Shown: positions 1 through 6,169 of the stretch, in pieces
Layout of the letters: every line of letters begins with the position of its first letter
Numbering within the stretch: position 1 is the first letter of the stretch
DNA from: Nitriliruptoraceae bacterium
Lineage (GTDB): Bacteria; Actinomycetota; Nitriliruptoria; Nitriliruptorales; Nitriliruptoraceae
NCBI GenBank assembly: GCA_003554005.1
Contig: PWEU01000386.1
Location: forward strand, 1 to 10,536
DNA length: 10,536 nucleotides
Direction of reading: 5' to 3'
Position numbers and translations under genes: made by a program
The notes under the pieces: generated by a model
Told to the model about the DNA's origin: nothing
The model's input: the letters and a program-made list of their open reading frames with translations, nothing else
Database searches by the model: none

Positions 1-648
1 CTGCGGCGCGAGTGGGCCCGCACGGAGATCGCCGAGCGGATCGGCTACGCCTACGGCTTCGTCACCGACACCGCCGCGCGGCTCGGGGTGCAGTTGGACG
101 CCCACGAAGGCGTGGCCGCCGGTGACGCGGGCGGCCGGGCGCGACCCGGCGGCCAGCAAGGCCAGCGGGGCCGCGCGGGCGGTGACCGGCCGGTGACGGC
201 GAGCCGAGCCCGCATCGAACGCGCGGCGCTGCGCGCGCTCCTCCAGTACCCCGAGCACCTCCCCGAGGAGGCGGCGGAGCTGGTCGAGGACGACCTCACC
301 CATCCCGATGCCCGGGCGGTGCTGCGGGCGGTACGGGCGGGCGGCGGGGCCGGTGCCCCCTTCGCCGACGTCGTGGCTGCGGCCGAGGACGACCGGATAA
401 GGGGGCTGCTCCGGGCGTTGGCGCTGGAGGACGATCCCGAGCTCGCGGACCCGGAGGTCGTGGGTGCGGTGGTCGCCGGGCGTCTCCGCCGATTGCTGGT
501 CGACCGCGTCGAGGCTGAGACCCAGGCCCTACGGGACGAGTTGGCGCGCCTGAGCCACGCCGCCGAACCGGAGCGGGTCAGGGAGCTGCAACGGGGGCTC
601 GCGGACCTCCAACGGCGGCGTCGACAGCTGCTCGGCCAGCCCGCCTGA
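1..648 (+). CDS. dnaG: DNA primase DnaG, C-terminal part (5' end outside window)
   Basis: This is the 3' end of a gene that enters the window in frame 1 and stops at TGA 646-648, leaving about 215 visible residues. The catalytic TOPRIM core lies outside the window. The first ~40 residues (LRREWARTEIAERIGYAYGF...) look like the end of the primase core or linker. A Gly/Ala/Arg-rich linker follows, then an alpha-helical C-terminal domain beginning RIERAALRALLQYPEHL. This domain contains a THPDARAVLRAV segment and ends in a charged helix with LADLQRRRRQLLG. The pattern matches the DnaB-helicase-binding C-terminal domain of DnaG (first helix E-x-x-LL-x-LLQ-P, last helix L-x-x-L-x-x-R-R-x-L). DnaG makes RNA primers at the replication fork. 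A sigma-70 gene 108 bp downstream recalls the classic dnaG-rpoD macromolecular synthesis cluster and supports the call. A GTG at 88 is an internal codon, not the gene start. Confidence 0.85.
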   Translation: MRREWARTEIAERIGYAYGFVTDTAARLGVQLDAHEGVAAGDAGGRARPGGQQGQRGRAGGDRPVTASRARIERAALRALLQYPEHLPEEAAELVEDDLTHPDARAVLRAVRAGGGAGAPFADVVAAAEDDRIRGLLRALALEDDPELADPEVVGAVVAGRLRRLLVDRVEAETQALRDELARLSHAAEPERVRELQRGLADLQRRRRQLLGQPA

Positions 649-715
649 GGCGTGCGGGTGGTGCGCACGCGGTGCGCCACGCCCAAGAACCGGACGGCAC
701 GGGCACCGCCCTCCG

Positions 716-721
716 TAGCAT
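716..721 (+). promoter_or_regulatory. Candidate -10 box for the sigma factor gene
   Basis: TAGCAT fits the actinobacterial TANNNT -10 pattern. It would put transcription start near 728, about 29 nt ahead of the ATG at 757, leaving room for the Shine-Dalgarno. No convincing -35 is visible. The gene may also be read through from dnaG. Confidence 0.3.
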
Positions 722-756
722 CGGTCACCGTGGGCGAGCCTGGGAGGGGGTCGGCC

Positions 757-1968
757 ATGAGCGGTTCCTCCCCGCGCGCCGGGTCTGGCGGCTCAGGCGG
801 CAGGGTCGACGACGAGCTGCCCATCCTCGTCCTCGACGTGGCCCGCGAGGTCGGTGACGACCTGGTGGCCCACGGCAGCCGGCGCGGGTTCGTGACCGCC
901 CGCGAGGTTGCGGTCGCGGTGGATGACGCGGGGCTCGACGTTGCCGCGATCGAGCAGGTCGGAGCGCGGTTGCGCGACGCCGCCGTGCAGTTGGTGGACG
1001 ATCTCTCCGGTGGCGGGTCGAGTGGGTCGCCCTCGCCGGCGCCGGCCGACGCCCCCGCCAGCGTCGATGCGGTCCGGCTCTACCTCAACGAGATCGGACG
1101 CGTGGACCTCCTCGACCAGGAGTCGGAGGTCGACCTGGCGAAGCGGGTGGAGGCCGGGTTGGCGGCCGCTGAGGTGCTGGATTCCCCCCTGGAGCTGACC
1201 ACCGCCCAGCGGACCTGCCTGCGCCGGGTCGAGCGGCTGGCCCGGGACGCCAAGCAGGTCATGATCGAGGCGAACCTACGGTTGGTGGTCTCGATCGCCA
1301 AGCGCCACGTCGGTCGTGGCCTGCAGTTCCCCGATCTGATCCAGGAGGGCAACCTCGGCCTGATGCGGGCGGTGGACAAGTTCGACTACACGCGTGGCTA
1401 CAAGTTCTCGACCTATGCCACCTGGTGGATCCGTCAGATGATCAGCCGCGCCATCGCCGACCAGTCCCGCACGATCCGCATCCCCGTGCACCTCGTCGAG
1501 ACCATGAACCGGCTGGGGCGGATCGAGCGCTCCCTGGTGCAGCGGCTGGGACGGGAACCGACGCTGGAGGAGGTCGCGACCGCCGCCGACCTACCGGTGG
1601 CCAAGGTCGAGGAGTTCCGCCGGCTGGGCGTCGACCCGACCTCGCTCGATGCCCCGATCGGTGAGGAGGGCGACGGGTCGATGGGGGAACTGCTGGAGGA
1701 CCGCAACGCCACCGTGCCGGTCGAAGCGGCTGCTCGCCTGCTCCTGCGCCTCGACATCGCCGCGGTCCTCGAGGACCTCAACCCCCGGGAGCGGACCGTG
1801 ATCGAGCAGCGGTTCGGGCTCGTCGGGGCCGAACCCTCGACGCTCGAGCAGGTCGGCTGCAACCTCGGGCTCACCCGGGAGCGGATCCGCCAGATCGAGG
1901 CCAAGGCGCTCGCGAAGCTGCGGCGACCCGGCCGTGTGGACCAACTGGACGGCTACCTGGACCCCTGA
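757..1968 (+). CDS. rpoD: RNA polymerase sigma-70 factor, RpoD/SigA type
   Basis: A 403-aa sigma-70 family factor that directs RNA polymerase to promoters. ATG 757 is chosen because GGGAGGGGG (742-750) lies 6 nt upstream; an in-frame GTG at 652 would add 35 unconserved residues. Residues ~19-86 form an acidic, helical, region-1.1-like N-terminal segment (DELPILVLDVAREVGDDL...), followed by a Ser/Pro/Ala linker. Region 1.2 is at ~103-136 (DAVRLYLNEIGRVDLLD, then KRVEAG). Region 2 is at ~168-250, with NLRLVVSIAKRH, LQFPDLIQEGNLGLMRAVDKFDY, KFSTYATWWIRQMISRAI and the 2.4-3.0 element RTIRIPVHLVETMNRL. Region 3 is at ~251-325, including SLDAPIGEEGDG. Region 4 is at ~332-400, with the helix-turn-helix TLEQVGCNLGLTRERIRQIE. 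Near-consensus regions 2.4 and 4.2 and a dnaG neighbour point to a principal (group 1) or closely related group 2 sigma. The protein is short next to typical actinobacterial SigA (about 450-530 aa), so a HrdB/SigB-like paralogue is the main alternative. Confidence 0.88.
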   Translation: MSGSSPRAGSGGSGGRVDDELPILVLDVAREVGDDLVAHGSRRGFVTAREVAVAVDDAGLDVAAIEQVGARLRDAAVQLVDDLSGGGSSGSPSPAPADAPASVDAVRLYLNEIGRVDLLDQESEVDLAKRVEAGLAAAEVLDSPLELTTAQRTCLRRVERLARDAKQVMIEANLRLVVSIAKRHVGRGLQFPDLIQEGNLGLMRAVDKFDYTRGYKFSTYATWWIRQMISRAIADQSRTIRIPVHLVETMNRLGRIERSLVQRLGREPTLEEVATAADLPVAKVEEFRRLGVDPTSLDAPIGEEGDGSMGELLEDRNATVPVEAAARLLLRLDIAAVLEDLNPRERTVIEQRFGLVGAEPSTLEQVGCNLGLTRERIRQIEAKALAKLRRPGRVDQLDGYLDP

Positions 1969-2024
1969 GGCCAGGCTGCCGTGGGAGACCTGTGGACCCG
2001 GGGTCCGGTGTCACACCTCGGTCG

Positions 2025-2030
2025 TACGGT
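2025..2030 (+). promoter_or_regulatory. Candidate leaderless promoter -10 box for the 349-aa protein gene
   Basis: TACGGT (TANNNT) is followed by exactly 6 nt and then ATG 2037. The transcript would therefore begin at or next to the start codon. There is no Shine-Dalgarno before this ATG, which fits leaderless translation. The same geometry recurs before 4550 and, with 7 nt, before 8372. Confidence 0.5.
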
Positions 2031-2036
2031 GTGGTC

Positions 2037-3086
2037 ATGGAACAGCCGACCTCACACTCCCAGCATCAGGACGGGGCTGCCGCCCGTGCCCGGCGGTCCG
2101 TTCCGGTCCCGCGACGCGCCGGACGACCGGAGCAGATCCTGCTGCCCCTCGACGACCTCCAGCGTCCCGGACCATCGGCTTCTGGCAGCGGGCCGGCCGA
2201 CCGGCAGACGCCCTCCCACGTCGCGGGCGAGGCGGCTACGGACCACGACCGGCCCATCGGTTTCGCCCTGACGGCCCGGGCGCGGCGCGCCGTGGCGCCC
2301 GGCTCCCTGCCCACCCTGCGGGTGGTGGCCGCCGGTGCCGGGTCCGCGACCGAGGGCGGCGGTCCGATCGAGGAGCCCGACGACACCCGGCCAGCACGTG
2401 CCCGGGCCCTGCGGCGTGCCGGGGTGCCGGTCAGTGCCATCGCGAGCCAGCTCGACGCCGATCCGCTGGTCGTCACCGCCTGGGTCGGCGAGGTCTCGCC
2501 GTCGCGTCGGCGCGGTGGCCGGGCAGCGCCGCGACCCCAGGCTGCGGCGACCGAGGCGGACGGTTCGACGGCGGACGCTTCGACGGCGGACGCGACCACG
2601 CCAGCCACGAGCAGTGCGCCGGAGGACGACCAGGAGGAGACGGCCGCGCAGCTGGCCCGGGCATCGGCGGCGACCCAGGCCCGCGCCCGACTGCAGCGCG
2701 ATCCCCGCTTCGGGGTCGCGGTCGGCCTGCTGGCGGCCACGGCCACCGTCGACCGGCACGCGGTCACCATCACCACCACCGACGTCCGCCAGGCCTCCCG
2801 CGCCCTGGACGCGGTGCGGGAGGAGGCGCCGGAGGCCATCGCGCTGCTGCGGGTCATCCTGCGGTTGGGACCGACGGTGGCCGCTGACCTCGCCCGGCAC
2901 CGCGTCGCGGCCGAGCTCGGGATCGCCGCCGAGCAGATCTCCTGGACGCGGTGGCGATCCGCCCCCCGGCCGGACGCGGTCCAGCTCCTGGCCCGTCTCG
3001 GTGACCCCTCCCTGGCGGCCAGCGTCGCCGGCTGGATCGACGGCGTGCTCGAACCCTCGCCCGAGCCCGTCGACCTCGCCTTCTGA
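2037..3086 (+). CDS. Unrecognised 349-aa protein with HTH-like segment
   Basis: I do not recognise this protein. ATG 2037 is preferred over an in-frame GTG at 1992 because of the -10 box 6 nt upstream and the lack of any ribosome site for the GTG. Coding is supported by a long frame with strong G/C preference at third positions. Residues 1-115 are low-complexity (Arg, Ala, Gly, Pro) and contain the hydrophobic/acidic motif ILLPLDDLQ at ~34-42. Residues ~119-154 (ARALRRAGVPVSAIASQLDADPLVVTAWVGEV) resemble a small resolvase/MerR-like helix-turn-helix. An Arg/Ala/Thr-rich linker with a 15-bp DNA repeat follows, then an acidic stretch EDDQEE. The C-terminal ~125 residues are ordered, alpha/beta-looking: FGVAVGLLAATATVDRHAVTITTTD, helices with REEAPEAIALLRVILRLG, and WTRWRSAPRPDAVQLL near the end. 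A DNA-binding regulator is possible. Its place directly after rpoD could be chance. No catalytic motif or membrane segment is visible. Confidence 0.7.
   Translation: MEQPTSHSQHQDGAAARARRSVPVPRRAGRPEQILLPLDDLQRPGPSASGSGPADRQTPSHVAGEAATDHDRPIGFALTARARRAVAPGSLPTLRVVAAGAGSATEGGGPIEEPDDTRPARARALRRAGVPVSAIASQLDADPLVVTAWVGEVSPSRRRGGRAAPRPQAAATEADGSTADASTADATTPATSSAPEDDQEETAAQLARASAATQARARLQRDPRFGVAVGLLAATATVDRHAVTITTTDVRQASRALDAVREEAPEAIALLRVILRLGPTVAADLARHRVAAELGIAAEQISWTRWRSAPRPDAVQLLARLGDPSLAASVAGWIDGVLEPSPEPVDLAF
2556..2600 (+). repeat. 15-bp in-frame tandem repeat, three units, inside the 349-aa protein gene
   Basis: The unit GCGGACGGTTCGACG (2556-2570) is followed by GCGGACGCTTCGACG (2571-2585) and a diverged third copy GCGGACGCGACCACG (2586-2600). 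It encodes ADGST-ADAST-ADATT in the linker between the HTH-like segment and the C-terminal domain. Being a multiple of three, copy-number changes would alter linker length without breaking the frame. Confidence 0.75.
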
Positions 3087-3182
3087 ACCGCTCGTGCGCC
3101 GCGGTCGTCTCGGCGCCGGTGCGCCGCCTGCGTCGCCGGACGGCAGGACGCGGCTCCGACCCGAGGCCGACCCCGCCGACGT

Positions 3183-3200
3183 GGCATCCTGAGGATGGCC
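3183..3200 (+). terminator. Weak hairpin between the 349-aa protein and glycosyltransferase genes
   Basis: CATCC/GGATG (3185-3189 with 3193-3197, loop TGA) can be extended by two G:C pairs with one bulged G. There is no T tract. A second short palindrome, GGTCGGTCCGACC, lies at 3210-3222. Either might act as a weak terminator for the upstream gene. Otherwise the 184 bp from 3087 to 3270 shows no gene. Confidence 0.2.
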
Positions 3201-3270
3201 GGCCGGGTCGGTCGGTCCGACCTGGTTCGGTGGGCGCGCACCGCCGGGCGGGCGGTGTGAAGGGGGCGAT

Positions 3271-4473
3271 GTGGCGCGGATCGCGGGGGTCGCGGGACCG
3301 GACCCGGGCCACGCGCTGCCCGCCCTGGGGCTCGCGGCGTCGCTGCGGGCGCGCGACCATGCGGTCCGCTTCCTCTCCGGCGACGGCCACGACGCGACCG
3401 CGGCCCGACACGGCCTGAGCGTCGCGCGGTTGCCGCTGCTCGGTCCCACCGATGCGGACGACGACATCGGACACCGGCTCTGGGCCCGGGCGGCCGCGAT
3501 GGCCGTGCCGCTGGCGGCAACGCTGCGTCCCTGGCAGCCACACCTCGTGGTCGCCGACACCATCACGCGTTGCGGGGCGTTCGCCGCCCAACTGCTCGGC
3601 GTCCCCTGGGTCGAGGTGGTGCCCCCCCATCTCGATGACCCGGCGGACGAGCTCCCTCCCGTCGGGCTCGGACGACGTCCGGCCCGCTCGGCGCTGCGGC
3701 GGGCCGACGACCGGCGCATCGTGGAACTCCAGCGCCGCTCGCTCGCCCTCGGTGCGCAGCAGGCCGAACGAGCCGCCGCCGACATCGGGCTCGGGCATGT
3801 CGCGCTGCCGGCGCTGCGGCTGATCGGCACGCTGCCCGGTCTCGAACGTCCCCGTCTCACCTGGCCTCCGGACGCCCACGTGGTCGGCCCACTGGCGCTC
3901 GATCCGGCGCTACCGGAGCTGACGCCGCCGGTGGGGGAGTCGCCGTTGGTGGTGGTCACCGATTCCACCGCCACGGACGTCGATCGGCAACTGGGCGCGG
4001 TCGCGCTCCGGGCACTGGCGCGGATGGACCTTCGTGTGGTCGTCACCTCCAACTCGATGACGCCACGCCAGGCTCCTGGAGTGACCGTCGGACGGGGGCC
4101 ACATGGGCCGTTGCTGGCACAGGCGGCGTTGGCGATCGGGTTCGGCGGCGCCGGGTTCGTCTCGAAAGCACTCACCGCGGGTGTCCCGTTGGTGGTGGTC
4201 CCCCTGCAGGGCGATCAGCGTGAGGGTGCTGCCCGGCTCCGTGAGGCGGGGGCCGGGCGGGTGCTCGCCTTGCGAGCGCTGCGTCCCGCGCCGCTGCGGC
4301 GGGCGGTGGTGCGTCAGTTGGCCGACCACGACGCGCGCACGGCGGCACGGGGCCTCGCGCGGGAGGCGGCCGTGCTCGGCCCCGACCTCGCTGCCCGGCT
4401 CGTCGAGGCCGCGCTGACCGGTCGGCTCCCGGAGGCAACCGGCCCGCGCCAGCACCTACCAGCGCAAGCATGA
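3271..4473 (+). CDS. GT-B glycosyltransferase, UGT/MGT-like (GT1 type)
   Basis: A 400-aa protein, the usual length for bacterial GT1/MGT enzymes that move a sugar from an NDP-sugar to a small acceptor. The N-terminal Rossmann-like half begins VARIAGVAGPDPGHALPALGLAASLRARDHAVRFLSG, with the family's GH at 13-14 and a ...DHAVRFLSG strand (consensus GHxVxFxTG). LRPWQPHLVVADTITRCGAFAAQLLGVPWVEV at ~86-116 fits the acceptor domain. The C-terminal nucleotide-sugar half starts near residue 224 (PLVVVTDSTATD). It carries LLAQAALAIGFGGAGFVSKALTAGVPLVVVPLQGDQREGAARLREAGAGRVL at ~281-332, including the GDQ that binds the sugar in this family. The usual H of the HGGxGT motif is F291 here, so donor binding may differ. 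The start is GTG 3271, with AAGGGGG ending 4 nt upstream; an ATG at 3269 is out of frame. No signal peptide or membrane segment is seen, so it is probably cytoplasmic. No aglycone biosynthesis genes are nearby, and the substrate is unknown. Confidence 0.78.
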   Translation: MARIAGVAGPDPGHALPALGLAASLRARDHAVRFLSGDGHDATAARHGLSVARLPLLGPTDADDDIGHRLWARAAAMAVPLAATLRPWQPHLVVADTITRCGAFAAQLLGVPWVEVVPPHLDDPADELPPVGLGRRPARSALRRADDRRIVELQRRSLALGAQQAERAAADIGLGHVALPALRLIGTLPGLERPRLTWPPDAHVVGPLALDPALPELTPPVGESPLVVVTDSTATDVDRQLGAVALRALARMDLRVVVTSNSMTPRQAPGVTVGRGPHGPLLAQAALAIGFGGAGFVSKALTAGVPLVVVPLQGDQREGAARLREAGAGRVLALRALRPAPLRRAVVRQLADHDARTAARGLAREAAVLGPDLAARLVEAALTGRLPEATGPRQHLPAQA

Positions 4474-4537
4474 GCGGCCGTACCCGCCTCCCACCCCCGG
4501 GCAGGTGCGTGCCCCGTCGTCGGAGCGTGGCGCGCAG

Positions 4538-4543
4538 TAGGCT
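4538..4543 (+). promoter_or_regulatory. Candidate leaderless promoter -10 box for the dehydrogenase gene
   Basis: TAGGCT (TANNNT) is followed by 6 nt (GCGAGC) and then ATG 4550. No Shine-Dalgarno is present. The geometry is identical to that at 2025-2037. Confidence 0.5.
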
Positions 4544-4549
4544 GCGAGC

Positions 4550-5512
4550 ATGTTCGCCATCACCGCCCAGTCCGCCACTCCCGACGATCCGCTCGCGGGG
4601 CTCACCTTCGGTGAGCGCCCGGATCCCGATCCGCCGGACGGGTGGGAGGTCGTCCAGGTCCGAGCAGCCTCGCTCAACCATCACGACATCTGGACGTTGC
4701 GGGGCGTGGGGATCGATCCGGAACGGCTCCCGATCGTCCTCGGGTGCGATGCCGCGGGGATCGCCGCCGATGGACGCGAGGTGATCGTCCACGGGGTCAT
4801 CGCCGATCCCGACGGCATCGACGAGACCTTGACGGGCGGGTTCTCGATCCTCTCCGAACGCCACGACGGGACGTTCGCCTAACGGGTCGCCGTGCCGCGG
4901 CGCAACCTCGTCGACAAGCCCGAGGGTCTCAGCTTCGAGCAGGCCGCGTGTCTGCCCACCGCGTGGCTGACCGCCTACCGGATGCTGTTCACCCGGGGGG
5001 AGCTGCGACCGGGGCAACGGGTCCTCATCCAGGGCGCCGGCGGTGGGGTGTCCACGGCGGCGATCCTGCTGGCCAGGGCCGCCGGACTGCATGTCTCGGT
5101 CACCAGCCGTGACGAGGCGAAGCGACAACGGGCGCTCGAGCTCGGCGCCCACCTCGCGATCCCATCCGGCCAACGGCTGCCGGACCGGGTCGACGCGGTC
5201 ATGGAGACCGTCGGCGACGCGACGTGGTCGCACTCCCTGCGGGCGCTGGAGCCCGGCGGCGTCATCGTGGTCGCCGGTGCGACCTCCGGGATGAACCCGC
5301 CGGCCGATCTCGCCCGGGTCTTCTACCGACAGCTGCGCATCATCGGTTCGACCATGGGGACCCGCGACGAGCTCGTCCGCCTCGTGCGGATGCTGGATGC
5401 CACCGGGGTCCGACCCTTGATCGACGACGTCTTCCCCATGGATGACGCACGGCCGGCCTTCGAGCGGATGCTCGCCGGCGACCTGTTCGGCAAGCTCGTC
5501 CTCACACGATGA
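4550..5512 (+). pseudogene. Zinc-binding/quinone-oxidoreductase-type dehydrogenase (MDR), interrupted by an in-frame TAA
   Basis: Two adjoining open frames in the same phase make one complete medium-chain dehydrogenase/reductase of 320 codons. The N-terminal GroES-like part runs from ATG 4550 (VQVRAASLNHHDIWTLRGVG, LPIVLGCDAAG) to SERHDGTFA. A TAA at 4880-4882 (codon 111) then interrupts it, and the frame resumes at once with RVAVPRRNLVDKPEGLSFEQAACLPTAWLTAYRMLF. The normal family text here is HDGTFAExVAVPxxNL, so exactly one codon, probably Glu or Gln, is replaced. The Rossmann domain is intact, with VLIQGAGGGVSTAAILLARAAG at ~158-179, METVGDATWSHSLRALEPGG, and the C-terminus FGKLVLTR. The second part alone would start at GTG 4892 with no ribosome site, so two separate proteins are unlikely. 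Possible explanations are a recent nonsense mutation, a sequencing error or stop readthrough. Classical catalytic-zinc ligands are not evident; an NAD(P)H-dependent oxidoreductase of unknown substrate is the safest description. Confidence 0.75.
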
Positions 5513-5540
5513 CGGCCATCCTCACGTGAGGATGGCCGTC
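5511..5540. terminator. Perfect 30-bp palindrome, likely bidirectional terminator
   Basis: The half GACGGCCATCCTCAC (5511-5525) is followed directly by its exact reverse complement GTGAGGATGGCCGTC (5526-5540). It overlaps the TGA of the dehydrogenase gene (5510-5512). It lies between that plus-strand gene and the minus-strand tRNA-Asn, so one element could end transcription from both sides. The T tract of a classic intrinsic terminator is missing, which is common for high-GC actinobacterial hairpins. Confidence 0.7.
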
Positions 5541-5601
5541 GACGAGGACGAAGGGTGCGCGATGTCGTGCAACGAGAGCAGCACATCCCGCACCGCGATC
5601 G

Positions 5602-5674
5602 CTCCGGGGGCCGGGCTCGAACCGGCGACATTTCGATTAACAGTCGAACGCTCTGCCAACTGAGCTACCCCGGA
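5602..5674 (-). tRNA. tRNA-Asn(GTT)
   Basis: A complete 73-nt cloverleaf can be folded by eye on the minus strand. The acceptor stem is TCCGGGG/CCCCGGA with discriminator G and no encoded CCA. The D-arm is GCTC-AGTTGGCA-GAGC and the anticodon stem is TTCGA/TCGAA with loop CTGTTAA. The variable loop is ATGTC and the T-arm is GCCGG-TTCGAGC-CCGGC. All stems are fully paired. The anticodon GTT (5641-5639, read on the minus strand) decodes Asn codons AAC and AAU. It is convergent with the broken dehydrogenase gene and divergent from the ACT-domain gene. No attachment-site duplication or integrase is visible beside it. Confidence 0.96.
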
Positions 5675-5709
5675 AAGGGCACGCAGGCACTGGCCCGCGA
5701 GCGGCGACG

Positions 5710-5718
5710 AGTGTACCA
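5710..5718 (-). promoter_or_regulatory. Candidate extended -10 promoter of tRNA-Asn
   Basis: On the minus strand TGGTACACT reads as an extended -10 element (TGN followed by TACACT). It lies about 36 nt before the mature tRNA 5' end, so the start point would be near 5703 with a short 5' leader for RNase P to remove. No clear -35 is visible. Confidence 0.45.
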
Positions 5719-5754
5719 ACCGGCATGGTCGGTCCCGCACGAGCGCTCGCTGGC

Positions 5755-5760
5755 TAGTCT
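5755..5760 (+). promoter_or_regulatory. Candidate -10 box for the ACT-domain gene
   Basis: TAGTCT fits TANNNT. It would start the transcript near 5767, leaving a leader of about 20 nt that includes the Shine-Dalgarno GAGGAGG (5774-5780). It is divergent from the tRNA-Asn promoter about 40 bp away. Confidence 0.4.
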
Positions 5761-5785
5761 CGCTGCCACCGCCGAGGAGGGCACG

Positions 5786-6169
5786 ATGCGCAAGGACCTG
5801 GTCATCATCCCCGACGACACCCCGGGGCAGCTCGCCCGGCTCGGTGAGCTACTTGGTGCGGCCGACATCAACATCGAGGCCATCAGCGCCTTCACCGGCA
5901 AGGGCAAAGGCATCGTCCACGTCCTCGTCGACCGGGCTGACGAGGCGCTCGAGGTCCTCGCCGACGCCGGCATCGAGGTCCGGGCGGCACGACGGGTGGT
6001 GGTCGTCGCGCTCCCCGACGAGCCGGGCCACCTCGGTGCGGCGTGCCGGTCGCTCGCCGACGCGGAGATCAACATCGAGCAGGCCTACATCGCCGCGGGC
6101 AGCAAGCTGGTCATCGTCTGCGACGACGTCGACCGGGCCAAGGAACTGTTGGGCGTCAGCGACCAGTGA
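5786..6169 (+). CDS. Tandem ACT-domain protein (putative small-molecule sensor)
   Basis: A 127-aa protein made almost entirely of two ACT domains. The first spans ~4-70 (DLVIIPDDTPGQLARLGELLGAADINIEAIS, then GIVHVLVDRADEALEVLADAGIEV). The second spans ~72-124 (VVVVALPDEPGHLGAACRSLADAEINIEQAYI, then KLVIVCDDVDRAKELLG). Each has the D-x-P-G-x-L turn followed by a helix and INIE. ACT domains typically bind amino acids or similar ligands and control enzymes or transcription. No catalytic or DNA-binding domain is attached, so a stand-alone regulatory role is inferred. ATG 5786 is chosen because GAGGAGG lies 5 nt upstream; the longer frame from 5555 would run antisense through the tRNA. Its stop overlaps the next gene's GTG by four bases, so the two are probably cotranscribed and translationally coupled. 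Confidence 0.85.
   Translation: MRKDLVIIPDDTPGQLARLGELLGAADINIEAISAFTGKGKGIVHVLVDRADEALEVLADAGIEVRAARRVVVVALPDEPGHLGAACRSLADAEINIEQAYIAAGSKLVIVCDDVDRAKELLGVSDQ

Noticed and set aside
1994..2006. GGACCC-G-GGGTCC palindrome after the sigma gene as a terminator
   Set aside because: The central loop would be a single base, so the real hairpin is only about 4 bp, and there is no T tract.
2052..4175. A 707-codon open frame on the minus strand
   Set aside because: It lies antisense to two well-supported plus-strand genes. Its composition (Ser, Arg, Gly, Pro, Ala) is that of a GC-rich shadow frame, and no family motif is visible.
4499..4514. GGGCA/TGCCC hairpin after the glycosyltransferase gene as a terminator
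   Set aside because: A 5-bp stem with a 6-nt loop and no T tract is expected by chance in DNA this GC-rich.
4892..5512. The second half of the dehydrogenase as an independent gene starting at GTG 4892
   Set aside because: There is no ribosome site before it, it is in the same phase as the upstream half, and it begins in the middle of a continuous family domain.
5602..5674. tRNA-Asn as an integration site for a mobile element
   Set aside because: No integrase, transposase or second copy of the tRNA 3' end is visible in the window.
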